Origin: Melastoma dodecandrum
Lineage: Eukaryota; Streptophyta; Magnoliopsida; Myrtales; Melastomataceae
DNA: 64,000 bases
Direction: 5' to 3'
Assembly: GCA_029817715.1 (NCBI GenBank)
Contig: JARUPY010000538.1
Span: forward strand, 9,300,001-9,364,000
Shown one piece after another: positions 54,035 through 64,000 of the stretch. Both the position numbers and the translations under genes were made by a program. Numbering within the stretch: the stretch's first letter is position 1; every line of letters starts with the position of its first letter. The notes below the pieces were generated by a model. The model had not been told where the DNA came from. It saw nothing but the letters and a program-made list of their open reading frames with translations, and made no database searches.

Positions 54035-56230
54035 TTGGGGATAAGGGATAATATTGTACTAGCACTTTTTCATCGTCTAATGTCGGTGTTAGAATCTATG
54101 GTAGAGAGGGTAGAACATCATGTAGAAGTTGAGCATCAAGTTGAACATGTAACGACAGAAATGAAGCAGTGTTATCCAGTTGGAGAATGTTCTAATGTTT
54201 TGGTAGAAGATGAACGTCATATCCCTGATTCGATTATGAATTCTAAAGTAGATTGACATCGACGATGAACTGTTTAAAGATGTCATTGTCGACTGAGAGA
54301 TGTTGGATGATTATTATCTTTTTAGTCAAATGGTGACGACAGTTGAAGTACGTAAAGGGTCTAGGAGATGAAAGGATAAACCTTTTCCATTTCATATATT
54401 GATGACGTTACACATGGATACGATGAATATGAGAACGACCCAATTAAGCATAAGAGTGACATGATGAGTTTGTGATGACAATAGTTAGGGAGCCACATAG
54501 TTGCCCGAATCCTCTTTTATCTTGTGATCGTGAACGGTTAGATTCTAATTTCATGGCACTATTATTAAGACAGCTTGTAAAGAATGCTTCTAAAATTAAA
54601 GTTGCATTTCTTTGCAGTATCATCAAGGAAAAGTATAGATACAAAGCACCTAGGAGAAGAGTGTGGGATGTGAAAAAGAAAAATAGGTGCAATGGAGTAC
54701 GACGAGTGGGAAAAATCTTACAATGAGTTGCCTCATTTTTTGAGTGTTATTTGTTCATCCAGCCCATGAACTTGCATCGATTAGGGCAGTTCATACACCT
54801 TTAGAGATTCGCACTTTGAATTTCAGAGTGTTTTGGTGTTTTGCACCAAGGATAATTATGTTTCGATATTTTCACCATATAATTAGCATTGACAACATAT
54901 TCATGTACGGGGAAATATAAGCATAAGTTATTAATTGCTTGTAGTATATATGGAATGAATCAGATCGTCCCTCTTGCTTTTGCAATTGTCGATGAGGAAA
55001 GTTATTAGTCAAGGGGATGATTTTTAAAATGTTTTAAATAATATGTGGTGGTGATGAGGGCCAAGGCAAATGTTCGATTTTGGATAGGCATTCGAGTATG
55101 AAGCTAAGGTTAATAATGTTGAAGTTGGTTAGATGCCTCCATTTACATATTAGAAATTCTGCATTTGTATGCTGCTGGAAATTTTAATACTCATTATAAG
55201 AATGTGATTCATAAAAAATTGTATAGTCATTGTAGCGAGAAAATGCATGTTGGCCAAGTATTGAATTTTGTCATATTCTTAAAACGATACCTAAGTCCGT
55301 CGATTTCTTCGAAGAGATGAATGTTAAACGATGGTCATTGAGCCTCGATGGGGATCATCATTATGGAATAATGACAATGAATTAAAGTGAGAGTTATAAG
55401 TTTGTCATAAAGGGTATTATGTATAAAAAAAAATGAAACAGACGAAACGATTAATAGGATTAATAAGTACACAAAGGCGTGTATTGATTGATTCAACAAA
55501 AGAATAATAAAAGCAAAGAAGTTTCACGTCACAATGCTTGATCAACATATGGGGCACTTAGATTTTAAAACGAATGGGCGATGGGCTACTAAGAAAGTGT
55601 TTTTGTGCCATAAAATGCGTACATGTAGGAAATGACACATCTATCGAATTATTTTTTCCTATAAACTTACTTGTTTGGAATCGATCAATGTTGATAATTC
55701 TGATATCATAGACAACATTTACACTTGGGGTAGTTAGAAGTCCATTTACTCATCTAAATGGACTTCATTCGTTTGTATAGAGGATTGACCTGAATATTCA
55801 TTCCTAACACACTCCCACCCCAAGACCGAAAGGGAGACCAATATTAACTCGATTGCATAATGAAATGGATTTAAGAAAATGCTAAGCTTAGTTGACCTGT
55901 GATATTTTTAAACAAGTAGGCCATAATCAACGACGTTGCCCAAATAAGTGAAAAATTTAAGTGCTTGATTTATTTGCTTTTCTGGTATGTTTGTAATAAT
56001 TAGTCACTAAATGTTATGCTTTCTTATTGTAGAATGGATCCAGGACCACATTTCATGAAGGTCGAAATGATTAGCCAACTGAAGAACATGAGGTGGATGA
56101 CATTGAGGATGAGACACCAAAGCAAGAGCTCAACCAACCAACTGAAGAAAAACATGAGGATGAGCAACATGATCAAGATGATGACATGTTAGGGTTAGAT
56201 TAGATTATTGATGAATAGGATGAGGACTGC
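54035..56230 (+). pseudogene. Second MULE (MuDR-type) transposase, heavily decayed
   Basis: Plus-strand blocks are collinear with the transposase at 35629-33257: PHSCPNPLLSCDRERLDSNF (54490-54555), IKEKYRYKAPRRRVWDVKKK (54624-54683), HKLLIACSIYGMNQIVPLAF with AIVDEESY (54922-55005), ASKWTSF-like KSIYSSKWTSF (about 55735-55770) and a terminal zinc knuckle ending QVGHNQRRCPNK (55910-55950). A charged C-terminus follows at 56035-56230 (EEHEVDDIEDETPKQELNQP). Numerous stops and frameshifts, including loss of part of the SWIM finger. Terminal repeats were not found. Confidence 0.8.
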
Positions 56231-57754
56231 ACACCGATTGTGATTGAAGTGCTAAATCTAGTTGATGTGTACCTCACTCCTCAGCTCACCATTTATCATC
56301 ATCAAACATTCAACCAGCTCCTTGTAAGCTAAGTAAGAACTTCTAATATCGAATTGATGATCCAAATAACATGATGATATCTTAGCTCACACATCACACA
56401 TCGATAAAACTGTTGCCCTTTGAAAGGATCTACACTTGAAAAAATATGCGTCACTAAAGAAACGAGTGACGCTTTTCTATTAACTACATTGTCATTCAAG
56501 GCTAACTTTGTAAACCAGTAACTTTTGATGTCATTTGAATGTTGGATGTTTGTATGAATGTGTGTAAGTTTGATTGTGTAATTACAAGTAGAAGTTATGA
56601 AATAAATTAATCTTTAGACGTAGTCGGAGAGAACTCGGTGTTAACATCAAGTCCTTTAAAAGCTAGAACTCGATTTAGTACACTGATTTTTTAGCTAAGT
56701 TGAGGAAAATTCCTATGTTCAAAATGCCCTTTCCATCCAAACTAAACTCCATATTACTAACACTGACTTTGGCTAACTTGGGCAAATTCCCAAGTGCAAA
56801 ACTTTCTTCCAATGCAGACTGAACTCGTGTTCATCGGAGGGTACATGGTGCCATGAATTTGATATTTGTCTCTAATCGTCGACACATTGTCACCAGTCCC
56901 CTCCAAGGTCAAATCCCTCCTCTTTCCATGGAGTTTAACGTTCTTTTAAGTCTCTAGAGATTGCATCCCTAGAGAATCTTGGATATTTACCAGATCTAGA
57001 AAATTGTGGAAAAAAATATTATCATGCGTTCATACATACAGATGCATCGAATTCTCGTGCAGTTGTACAAAATTTCTATGAGTTTTCGGTCTGCCTTCCC
57101 TCTCTTTCGTGCAGTTGAATGACTCATATGTTGCAGCTCTACAAAGTTTTTGTGGGACTTCGCATCCATAGAAATTCTTCGATGAAATTTCAACTTCTTC
57201 GTCAAGGCCTTCATCACTTGACTCTATTCATTCCATGTTATGCCTTTCTTCTCTGATTTTACTTATCATAATAGAAAAAGAAAACACAAGGATAAAATGA
57301 TGACCACATGCTGGAAAAGAATGAAAATAAAGAATAAATTGATTAAAAATACCTAACAACTAGCATTAATTAAGTCTTCCCATAATTCTATTTTAGCAGC
57401 GTTATGCTTAATTTAAATATTTTATAATTACACAATAATTTAGAAATATAAGAATGATGTAATAAAAGAAAGTAAAATGTTTAGATATTATATATTAGTA
57501 ATATAACATATTAGTAATTGTAAAAAAATATTTTATTAGTAAGGGAAATTTTTTATAAAATAAAATAATTATTTATGCAAAAAGATAAAGTAATTTTACA
57601 TAAAAACAGAAAGTGTATAATTTGAATATATAATTAGTGTGTTGAAATACAAAATTAAACATAAGAAATATTAGTACATAAAGCATTTCATTTTGAAGTA
57701 TATAATTATTGAGTTGAATATGAAATTATAAATATGAAACTTGGTTAATTAAAA
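56231..57754. other. AT-rich intergenic DNA, nothing firmly recognised
   Basis: 57000-57210 on the minus strand contains GTACAACTGCACGAGA and CAACTGCACGAAAGAG words like those in the Athila LTR/leader near 20870-20950, and could be an LTR scrap. 57350-57750 is very AT-rich without features. Confidence 0.3.
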
Positions 57755-57870
57755 ATGGCTTAGTTATCAAATATATTCTAAACTTTTTTGGCTTTTTTCG
57801 ATCTATCGTATGGTTTAAAATATATCAACTTATATCCCCAACTTTAACCTTGTATTAAGTCCCTTAGTCC
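57755..57870 (+). repeat. Sixth copy of the ~180-bp AT-rich unit (partial)
   Basis: The order TTATCAAATATATTCTAAACTT, TTTTCGATCTATCGTATGG, ATATATCAACTTATATCCCC and AACTTTAACCTTG-like blocks follows the unit described at 9594-10908. The unit is therefore dispersed in the genome, not only local. Confidence 0.5.
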
Positions 57871-57935
57871 TTAAGTGTCTACCTTCGTGCAATTAAGTCC
57901 GCACAGGACAAAAAGAAAATTATTTCCTAAGCAGC

Positions 57936-58550
57936 TCTGATACCAATAAATCTCTTCTAAAGATACAAACTTAGGAAGGTTTTTCCAATTGCATTTTTCA
58001 CCGGCATTCCACCAACCTCAAGTACATTGTTAGAGTATGTTAAACTCGCCGTAAATCCCAAGTGGGGTTTTCAATTAAGAAAGAATTCTTCAAATTCACT
58101 CTATAAGAAAGTCGGGTCTTCTAATTTCTTAGAATAACTTCATAGCAATTTAGATAATTGAGTTGTTTGGGCTGATAGAGTTTTCAAACAATCCACTATG
58201 GTATTCAGAAAGCGGTAGCAGAAGCCTCGCCAAGCTTATAATCCAAATGGAATAATTTTGACTTTGGACAATCAATGCTTTTGCACAACATGCAAGTGGG
58301 TGGCTTTGGGGTTCACCAAGGTTCCACACGAGCTCCAGGAGTTCCACAATTCGACTAAGTGAAAAATGTGAGATGGAGAGGTTATTATGTATCACAATGA
58401 ACGTCATTTCCTTGAGGGACTTATATAGGCAACACCCCTCTTTATCCAAGGTATTAACCCACAAGTTTAGCCTTCAAGGAGTCCACTAATTAGCATTTTA
58501 ATATGAGACCTTGACACATTCACTTTAACCTTTAGTTAGTTCTAATTTCA
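57936..58550 (-). mobile_element. Copia-type LTR with primer-binding site, internal region lost
   Basis: The minus strand reads TGGTATCAGAGC at 57947-57936, the exact tRNA-iMet-type primer-binding site. Upstream on that strand (57950-58550) is LTR-like DNA with a TATA box (GCCTATATAAGTCCC near 58430-58416). Downstream of the primer site no gag follows, so only the LTR side survives. The LTR start was not fixed. Confidence 0.55.
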
Positions 58551-59450
58551 AGAGTGATACAAAGACGGACGACAACTTATCCCCGTCGACGCGCAGCAAG
58601 AGAGGCGTCACTTTACTCGCTTGCGACTGAGCTACGATTGCGATTCAGCACGCGCGACTCGACGAGTGCGACTCAAGGAGGTGCGACTTGACATTATCAG
58701 CGACTGAGCAACGAAGAGTCGGCCAAGCCAAGAGTCTCGAAGATGAAGAACCTCGAAGAAGCTGAATCAATTCGCATTCCTCATTCATGCATTTGTCATT
58801 CATGCTTTGCATTTACTTTGTTGCATTTCTAATAAGCCATTTATGGCTCGTCCATGAATCTTGCCTTGCATACATCTAGCCTAGGTTCATTTCGTGCATT
58901 TAAGTTCTTCTTCAGGTGTTCCCTATATAATGGGCACCTTGTACTCATTTGGATCTTAGCTTGAATCAAATTATAAACCCTTATCAGACTTAGTGTCTTT
59001 TATCCGAAGCGAGTGGATTCTCCTTCAAAACCTCGTTCTTCATTTGGATTTCCAAGTGCGGATTGAGTAGAGTGTATCAACCGGTGGTGGTGTATCTGTA
59101 TCCTCCGTGTTGTGCCTCGCCCTCGTCTTGTTCGTGGTGGTGTATCTGTATCCACGGCCAAACGAGTTCATCCGAGTGGACGTTGAATCTCAACCTATTT
59201 ATCCCATTTCCAGCCGCACCCATTATACATTACCTTCCGTCCATACCGAACGTCACCCATTCCCTGTCATTCTGTGGCGTTCCCCTTACTTTTGGTTTAG
59301 GAATCATCTATTCCTTGCCGTCCCCGCCACCTAGAGTTATTTATATTAGTTCTGACTACCCTTGGCACTTTCGATATTTTGGAGCACAAACAAAGAAATC
59401 TTGACTTAGAGTAGCGAATGTCGTAGATGGTTGTAAAATATATAACAAAA
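58551..59450 (+). other. LTR-like non-coding DNA, plus orientation
   Basis: A TATA box (TTCCCTATATAATGGGC at about 58920) is followed by a pyrimidine-rich leader. A 20-bp word around GGTGGTGTATCTGTATCC is repeated at about 59085-59102 and 59137-59154. 58600-58740 has repeated GCGACTGAGC/GTGCGACT words. The open frames at 59063-59404 have no family match and I treat them as accidental. No partner LTR was found. Confidence 0.4.
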
Positions 59451-61089
59451 GAATCTAGTGTTTATCCATAGTTTGCGAGCTGAAAAATAAAATAAATCTA
59501 AATTATTAAAATCTCACTAAAGTTAGGTGTAAAGGTAGTGGTCCTACTTCTTTTGAGAGTCCTTGTTGGGCTTGATATTTAGCTTGAGTGCTTGGCCTTT
59601 CATTCTTACTTCCTCAAATCAATGCTCTTATTTTTTGTCCAAATTATCAGCAATTCCTCTCCAAACTTCAAATGTGATAACCAAGAGAAATAGTTCAATG
59701 TTTTCTCTCATGCAAAAACTATCTAGAAGTTCCAAAACTCTTTCTCATCCTCGTTCTCCATTAATTGTGTCTTCATAGTCCAGATAAGAACAAAGGATCG
59801 TGATGTTGATCTGTTTTTCATGGAGCATATAATAATCCTCTTTTTTTTGTGAGGACATGCTACAACACAACTTTAAATAACTCGACGTTAATAGCTTTCC
59901 TCATTGTTTTGTCCTTGTAATATCTTTGTCATAACCCTTGATGATCAAGGTTTTGTCATCGAGGCTCCACAATTGTCTACTCTCACTAGGATGGATTTCT
60001 CATAATTGCATATTTGGAAGAATTATCTTTCCACCCGTTTTCTCATATTCCTCCATAATAATGCTAGTAACCAATGTCATGGTATACCAAGGTGCTTATC
60101 CAAGGCATCTGAGCAAAAGCTCCACCGTGAGATCTATTTTGATTCAACTCGACCAATCTCCATAATATCAAAAAACCTATATCTAAATATGGTAAAACTA
60201 CTCTCACCAAACATATGTTGATTGTCAGGGTTGGTCACTTCTCCTCTATCCAATGTAGATAAGGGCGAGTACAAAGTTCTCATCGAGTGAAGATTCTCTC
60301 ATATCCACATGTCATCAGGTTTCATGCCTTTGCTAATTTGCACGATATCAAGGACACAGTGGTTGTGCGAATACGCCATCTGTCCCTAATGATTTTAGAT
60401 AGCTCTTCTCCATCAGAAGCTAATAATGCAACTTAAACTCCATAGCTTTGATATACGTCATAGCTAATTTTGTGAATCATTTGATCTAGTGTAGTGATTT
60501 TTGCTTGATTCGTCCTTTCAAATCGACAGAGAGAGCCATTCCATCCCATAAAAGGGAATCGTCCATAACATCTATATCAAAATTATAGGACTCCTTAGAA
60601 CCCTCATGACTAACATTTCTTTGAGCTTTCTGACAATATTATTTAATCAAATCTATTTCAAGAATTGCTTCCTCAAGGCCTCCCTTAAGAACAATAGGAG
60701 TACCTTCTTCGAGAATAGTTATTATTCCATAGGTGAAATAATCATCATACTCCATTCTCGTTGTTTCATCTATTTATGCATTCTTGCTCGGCTGGCTTAT
60801 TAAGGCTTTGAACTCCACCTCTTCTTGAGCATACTTAGCTTCAACTTTCTCCTCTTCCTTTTGTCTCTGCATGAACGCTTATAGGAGTTAGCAGCTTCGT
60901 TCACAAAGATTTTACTGCTCCTTAGCCAGGTGATCTCACTAGTAATTACACTACATCGTGGTTAATGAGTGCCACCAAGGTTCGTCAACCGTAACTTCCT
61001 TCATTGGAGCATTTTCATAAGATTAGAGGACTCGAAACTTTTCTCTGTTTTCTTCCTCTTCACCTTTTTTTGAGACTTAGTCCGAGCTT
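59451..61089. other. Unassigned region downstream of the pararetrovirus-like pol
   Basis: Short minus-strand coding-like pieces occur (for example MQRQKEEEKVEAKYAQEEVE near 60870-60810, charged and helical), possibly continuing the ORF that starts at the zinc knuckles. No domain recognised; multiple stops. Confidence 0.3.
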
Positions 61090-61510
61090 CTTCTCTCAAA
61101 GCAACCATTTTCACCTTTCCTTTAGAGATTTTCTCTTTTGGATTATCCGTCCTCCTTTGAGAATAATTTCTCGTTTCTCCTTTGGAGCTGTTGCATACCT
61201 TCTCCTTGGTATCCACCATTCCATCCTGGTAATTTACCTTCGACTTTCCTTTAGAGTTGGTTGAATCCACCTTCTTGGATTAGCAATACCGTTCTAGGAA
61301 CTTTCACTTGCTTTTCCTTTAAAGTTGGTCGACACATCCTCCTTAGCAGCAACTATTCCCTTCTAGGAATTCACTTTCTCTTTTCAACTAGAGTTGATTG
61401 GGAACTTTTCCTTGGATTAGACATCCTCTTTTAGGAAATTGTTTTCGCTGCTCCTTTAGAGTTGGTCGAAACCTTCTCTTAGGATCTACCACTTCCTTTT
61501 GGGAATCCAT
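61090..61510 (-). repeat. Tandem ~68-bp repeat within a coding-like region
   Basis: About six units start CCTTTAGAGTTGGTYGA on the plus strand (near 61119, 61182, 61250, 61317, 61385 and 61454), each ending in a TTCTAGGAA-like word. On the minus strand they encode a lysine- and serine-rich segment of about 23 residues per unit, directly after the zinc knuckles of the neighbouring region. Units have diverged and two carry stops. Confidence 0.6.
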
Positions 61511-63370
61511 AGTTTTCAACTTCTTTGGACAATTGTACGACATATGTCCAGGTCCCTTACACTGCCAGCTTAGTACTTTAATTACCTTCATTCCAGACTT
61601 GGAACAAGCACCAACGTGCCCACCCTCTTTTGTGTTGGGATACACCTTCTTGAAATGGCTCTCCTTCTTACAGCTCCAACAGATCTTTCTCTTTTTGAGG
61701 GATCCATCTACAAATTGTCTAGAGATAGAGTCAACTATTACATTTTTCCTCCGATGAAATGTATACAATGTCGTGGTTATAATAGCTAAACGCATTCTTA
61801 CAACCTCAAAAGCCTAGTTTTCCTATTCTCCTTGACGTTTAGACCCATGAACCTTTTGACATAGGCGAAGTTTGTTTGCACTACAATTTTTTCGGTGCCA
61901 AAAAGATGAAACAAAACCTTTATTTCATATTTCAAGGCCAATGCCTCTTTTCGTGTATCAAGTATCAGAGTTCATACCCCTAGGAACTACTCGACTAATA
62001 CTTACAAACGGGTTTCGACTTTCTTTCCATAATTTTTAGAATAGCCCCCAAAACTCGTTAGAAGCATTAACTTCCAAGGCTAATTGATCCTTATCAGACT
62101 CTAAAGAAAGTTGTGGCAAACTCTTAACATTTTCCTCAATATTTTGCATAATATGAGTGTCCTCATTTTCTCATGACAATTTAATTCTTAAAGATGATTT
62201 CTTTGAAATTTTTCCTAAATCTTAGGAAGGATTTGTCACAAATTTACGAGAATAGTTAATAAATCCATAAAATTTTTGGACTTATTTTCTATACTCAAGT
62301 ATATGAGAAAAATCAATAATTTTCTCAACAATGTAAATATGTAATTCAATTTTTCCGGTTTCAATATCCATGCCAAGAAAATTAGCCGACTCCTTAAACC
62401 ATTACATCTTCCTTTCTGATAGAGTCATGGCTTCTTATCTAAGACATCAATCACCTTGTTAAGATGACTCGTGTTCATCTTCAGTTTGGCTGAAGACTAG
62501 CATATCGACTATATAGACCGTACAAAACTTCCTCACATGCTTAAAAGTATCTATTTTGCATTGAAAGACGCCTGGAGCATTGTTCAAGTCGAATGATATA
62601 ACCACTCATTCAAACATTCCTTACGGAGCATTCAAAGCAGTATGAGGAGACGAGTTGTCTTCCATAGTGACCTACCAGTAATCTCTTTTCAGGTCAAATT
62701 TGGAAAAGAATTTTGACTGGCTTAAATTTATTCGATCAATGAGATCTCCAACTTTAAGAATCTTCTAGCCATTTGAAACTTTGTTAAGTTGTCGATAGTT
62801 TATAATCATCGCTGCTTTTACTCGCACCAACTTGAAACGATTTCTTACCACAAAGGCAATACTAGAATGTGGACTGTAATTATCTCTAACCAAGCCTTTC
62901 ACAAGCAACTCAGAAATCTACTTGTCAAATTCCATAATCATCTAGATCATGTACATAATGTTTCTGGATCATATGACAATATCGAGATCATTTAATACAA
63001 GTATATCCTTAAGGTCATTCTAACTCCATAATTTTAATTGATCATCACTAAAATTATCGACAAATTTAACAAGTAACTTATCACATTTTGTCCTTGTCAA
63101 ATGTGCTACCATATACATTCCTTGTTTTAAAAGCAAGTCATCATACTAGTTAAAATTTCATGTATATGTCGAACAAAACACGGCTTGCACCCACAGTTTG
63201 TTCTCGTCCAACCGTGTATCACCTCTAAGAAAGGATGCACAAGGATCACTTTGATGATAAATGTTTGTCCGCCGATAATGATAAGCACATTATTAGATTG
63301 GTGGCTAACAATTATTGTCTTTCCATCGATATTTACTATTTGGATAGTCCTTGACAGTGGTCTCAATCAT
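61388..63370 (-). pseudogene. Endogenous pararetrovirus-like pol remnant (Caulimoviridae-like)
   Basis: Minus-strand order: a protease-like stretch (63366-63127), RT (about 62790-62060), RNase H (about 62050-61690), then a zinc-knuckle segment (61680-61540). RT blocks include FFSKFDLKRDYWQV (62700-62660) and NAPGVFQ (near 62575). The catalytic box near 62500 reads YIVDML, so one of its two Asp residues is lost. RNase H ends in VDSISRQF. Zinc knuckles downstream of RNase H are not usual for Ty3/gypsy elements, and the RT wording fits plant pararetroviruses better. Stops and frame changes break every domain, so no functional product is possible. Genus not determined; a divergent Ty3/gypsy element is the alternative. 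Confidence 0.6.
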
Positions 63371-64000
63371 TTGGTAAGGCATTGAGTCTAACACAACTTA
63401 TTATATCCTTAGTGTCTATCAAGGTATATAGAAAATACTCGTAGTATCTAAGGAACTTGAACGTTAGAGCAACGTAAGTGCTCAAACCTTTGTCCCTCAC
63501 ATTAAAAGACATGTAACTACGTACATCTTACGATGGTTCTACCATCCTCCATATTTCGTTTATCAAAATAGATTTCTGCTAGGCTATTTATTCAATGTCC
63601 TTATAAATTTGAAGTATCTTAGTCAAATATTTAAGTAGGCAACTCTGATCATCATTAATGATTCCTCTCTGGGTCAGTCTCCTAGATCATCAAACTGTTA
63701 GAGATACGTGTCTATACCCCACAATCCTTCCTGTGTGTTGAAATGGGGATCCATAATAGACAGACTTTGAGACATTTCCGCAACTAGTGCTAGTGCAGTT
63801 GCTTTTGCAGGTCGAGACATGATCATGTCATTTCCCATATGGCTTCCCCTTGAGGGAACTTTAGAGAGCGTATGATCTGTTGGTCCTCTTATAGCTATAC
63901 CTCTCATAGACAAGTGTCTATTAGATCTAGAGATACTAGCTAATGAATGTCCAAATGTGAGGGTAATTTAATTACCACTTTTTCGGATGTTAGCCGCAAG
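63371..64000 (-). other. Upstream side of the pararetrovirus-like remnant, unassigned
   Basis: An open minus-strand piece at 63913-63698 has no recognised domain. It could be the region before protease in the same remnant, which would then continue past the window end. Confidence 0.3.

Noticed and set aside
59063..59404. 113-codon plus-strand frame
   Set aside because: Lies in LTR-like DNA with short direct repeats, hydrophobic/proline-rich without any family match.

Overview
The window is nuclear DNA of a flowering plant, probably a dicot. It is a dense accumulation of transposable elements around one recognisable host gene, a class II plant formin on the minus strand that looks like a pseudogene. 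Support for a plant comes from Tat- and Athila-type Ty3/gypsy elements, Ty1/copia, hAT, Mutator-like (MULE) and CACTA elements, a plant mobile domain gene, and a formin with the PTEN-like N-terminus of plant class II. I cannot name the species. I saw no rRNA, tRNA or CRISPR array.

Layout. 1-6960: decayed Tat-lineage Ty3/gypsy element, minus strand. 6960-8287: LTR-like DNA. 8288-9410: non-autonomous hAT element with a perfect 8-bp target duplication. 9594-10908: five copies of a ~180-bp AT-rich unit in a nested inverted layout. 11445-12390: second non-autonomous hAT. 12700-13060: GC-richer tandem repeat. 13060-21100: Athila-type element (minus) with a small inverted Athila fragment (plus) beside it. 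22150-23675: truncated Ty1/copia element (plus). 24772-29440: formin, with two single-base frameshifts and no FH2 C-terminal half. 30041-30589: solo LTR with a 5-bp target duplication in the formin upstream region. 30721-36860: 6.1-kb MULE with a perfect 10-bp target duplication, long terminal inverted repeats, a MuDR transposase and a plant mobile domain (PMD) gene. 36871-37790: degenerate repeats rich in TACGAA palindromes.

38007-51902: a second Tat element whose two LTRs are both visible. It contains two nested insertions: a 2.2-kb internally deleted LTR retrotransposon (40687-42897) and a complete but mutated hAT element (43486-46593, perfect 8-bp target duplication). 51984-54030: CACTA end plus a TnpA-like remnant. 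54035-56230: second decayed MULE transposase, plus strand. 57936-58550: copia-type LTR marked by its primer-binding site. 61090-63370: minus-strand reverse transcriptase/RNase H plus zinc knuckles that fit an endogenous pararetrovirus (Caulimoviridae-like), with a ~68-bp coding repeat.

No pathway is encoded and almost every coding region is broken. The main value is the well-bounded mobile elements (five with matching target duplications, of which one has a single mismatch), the nesting order, the PMD-carrying MULE and the decay of the formin. Coordinates of degenerate regions are approximate.
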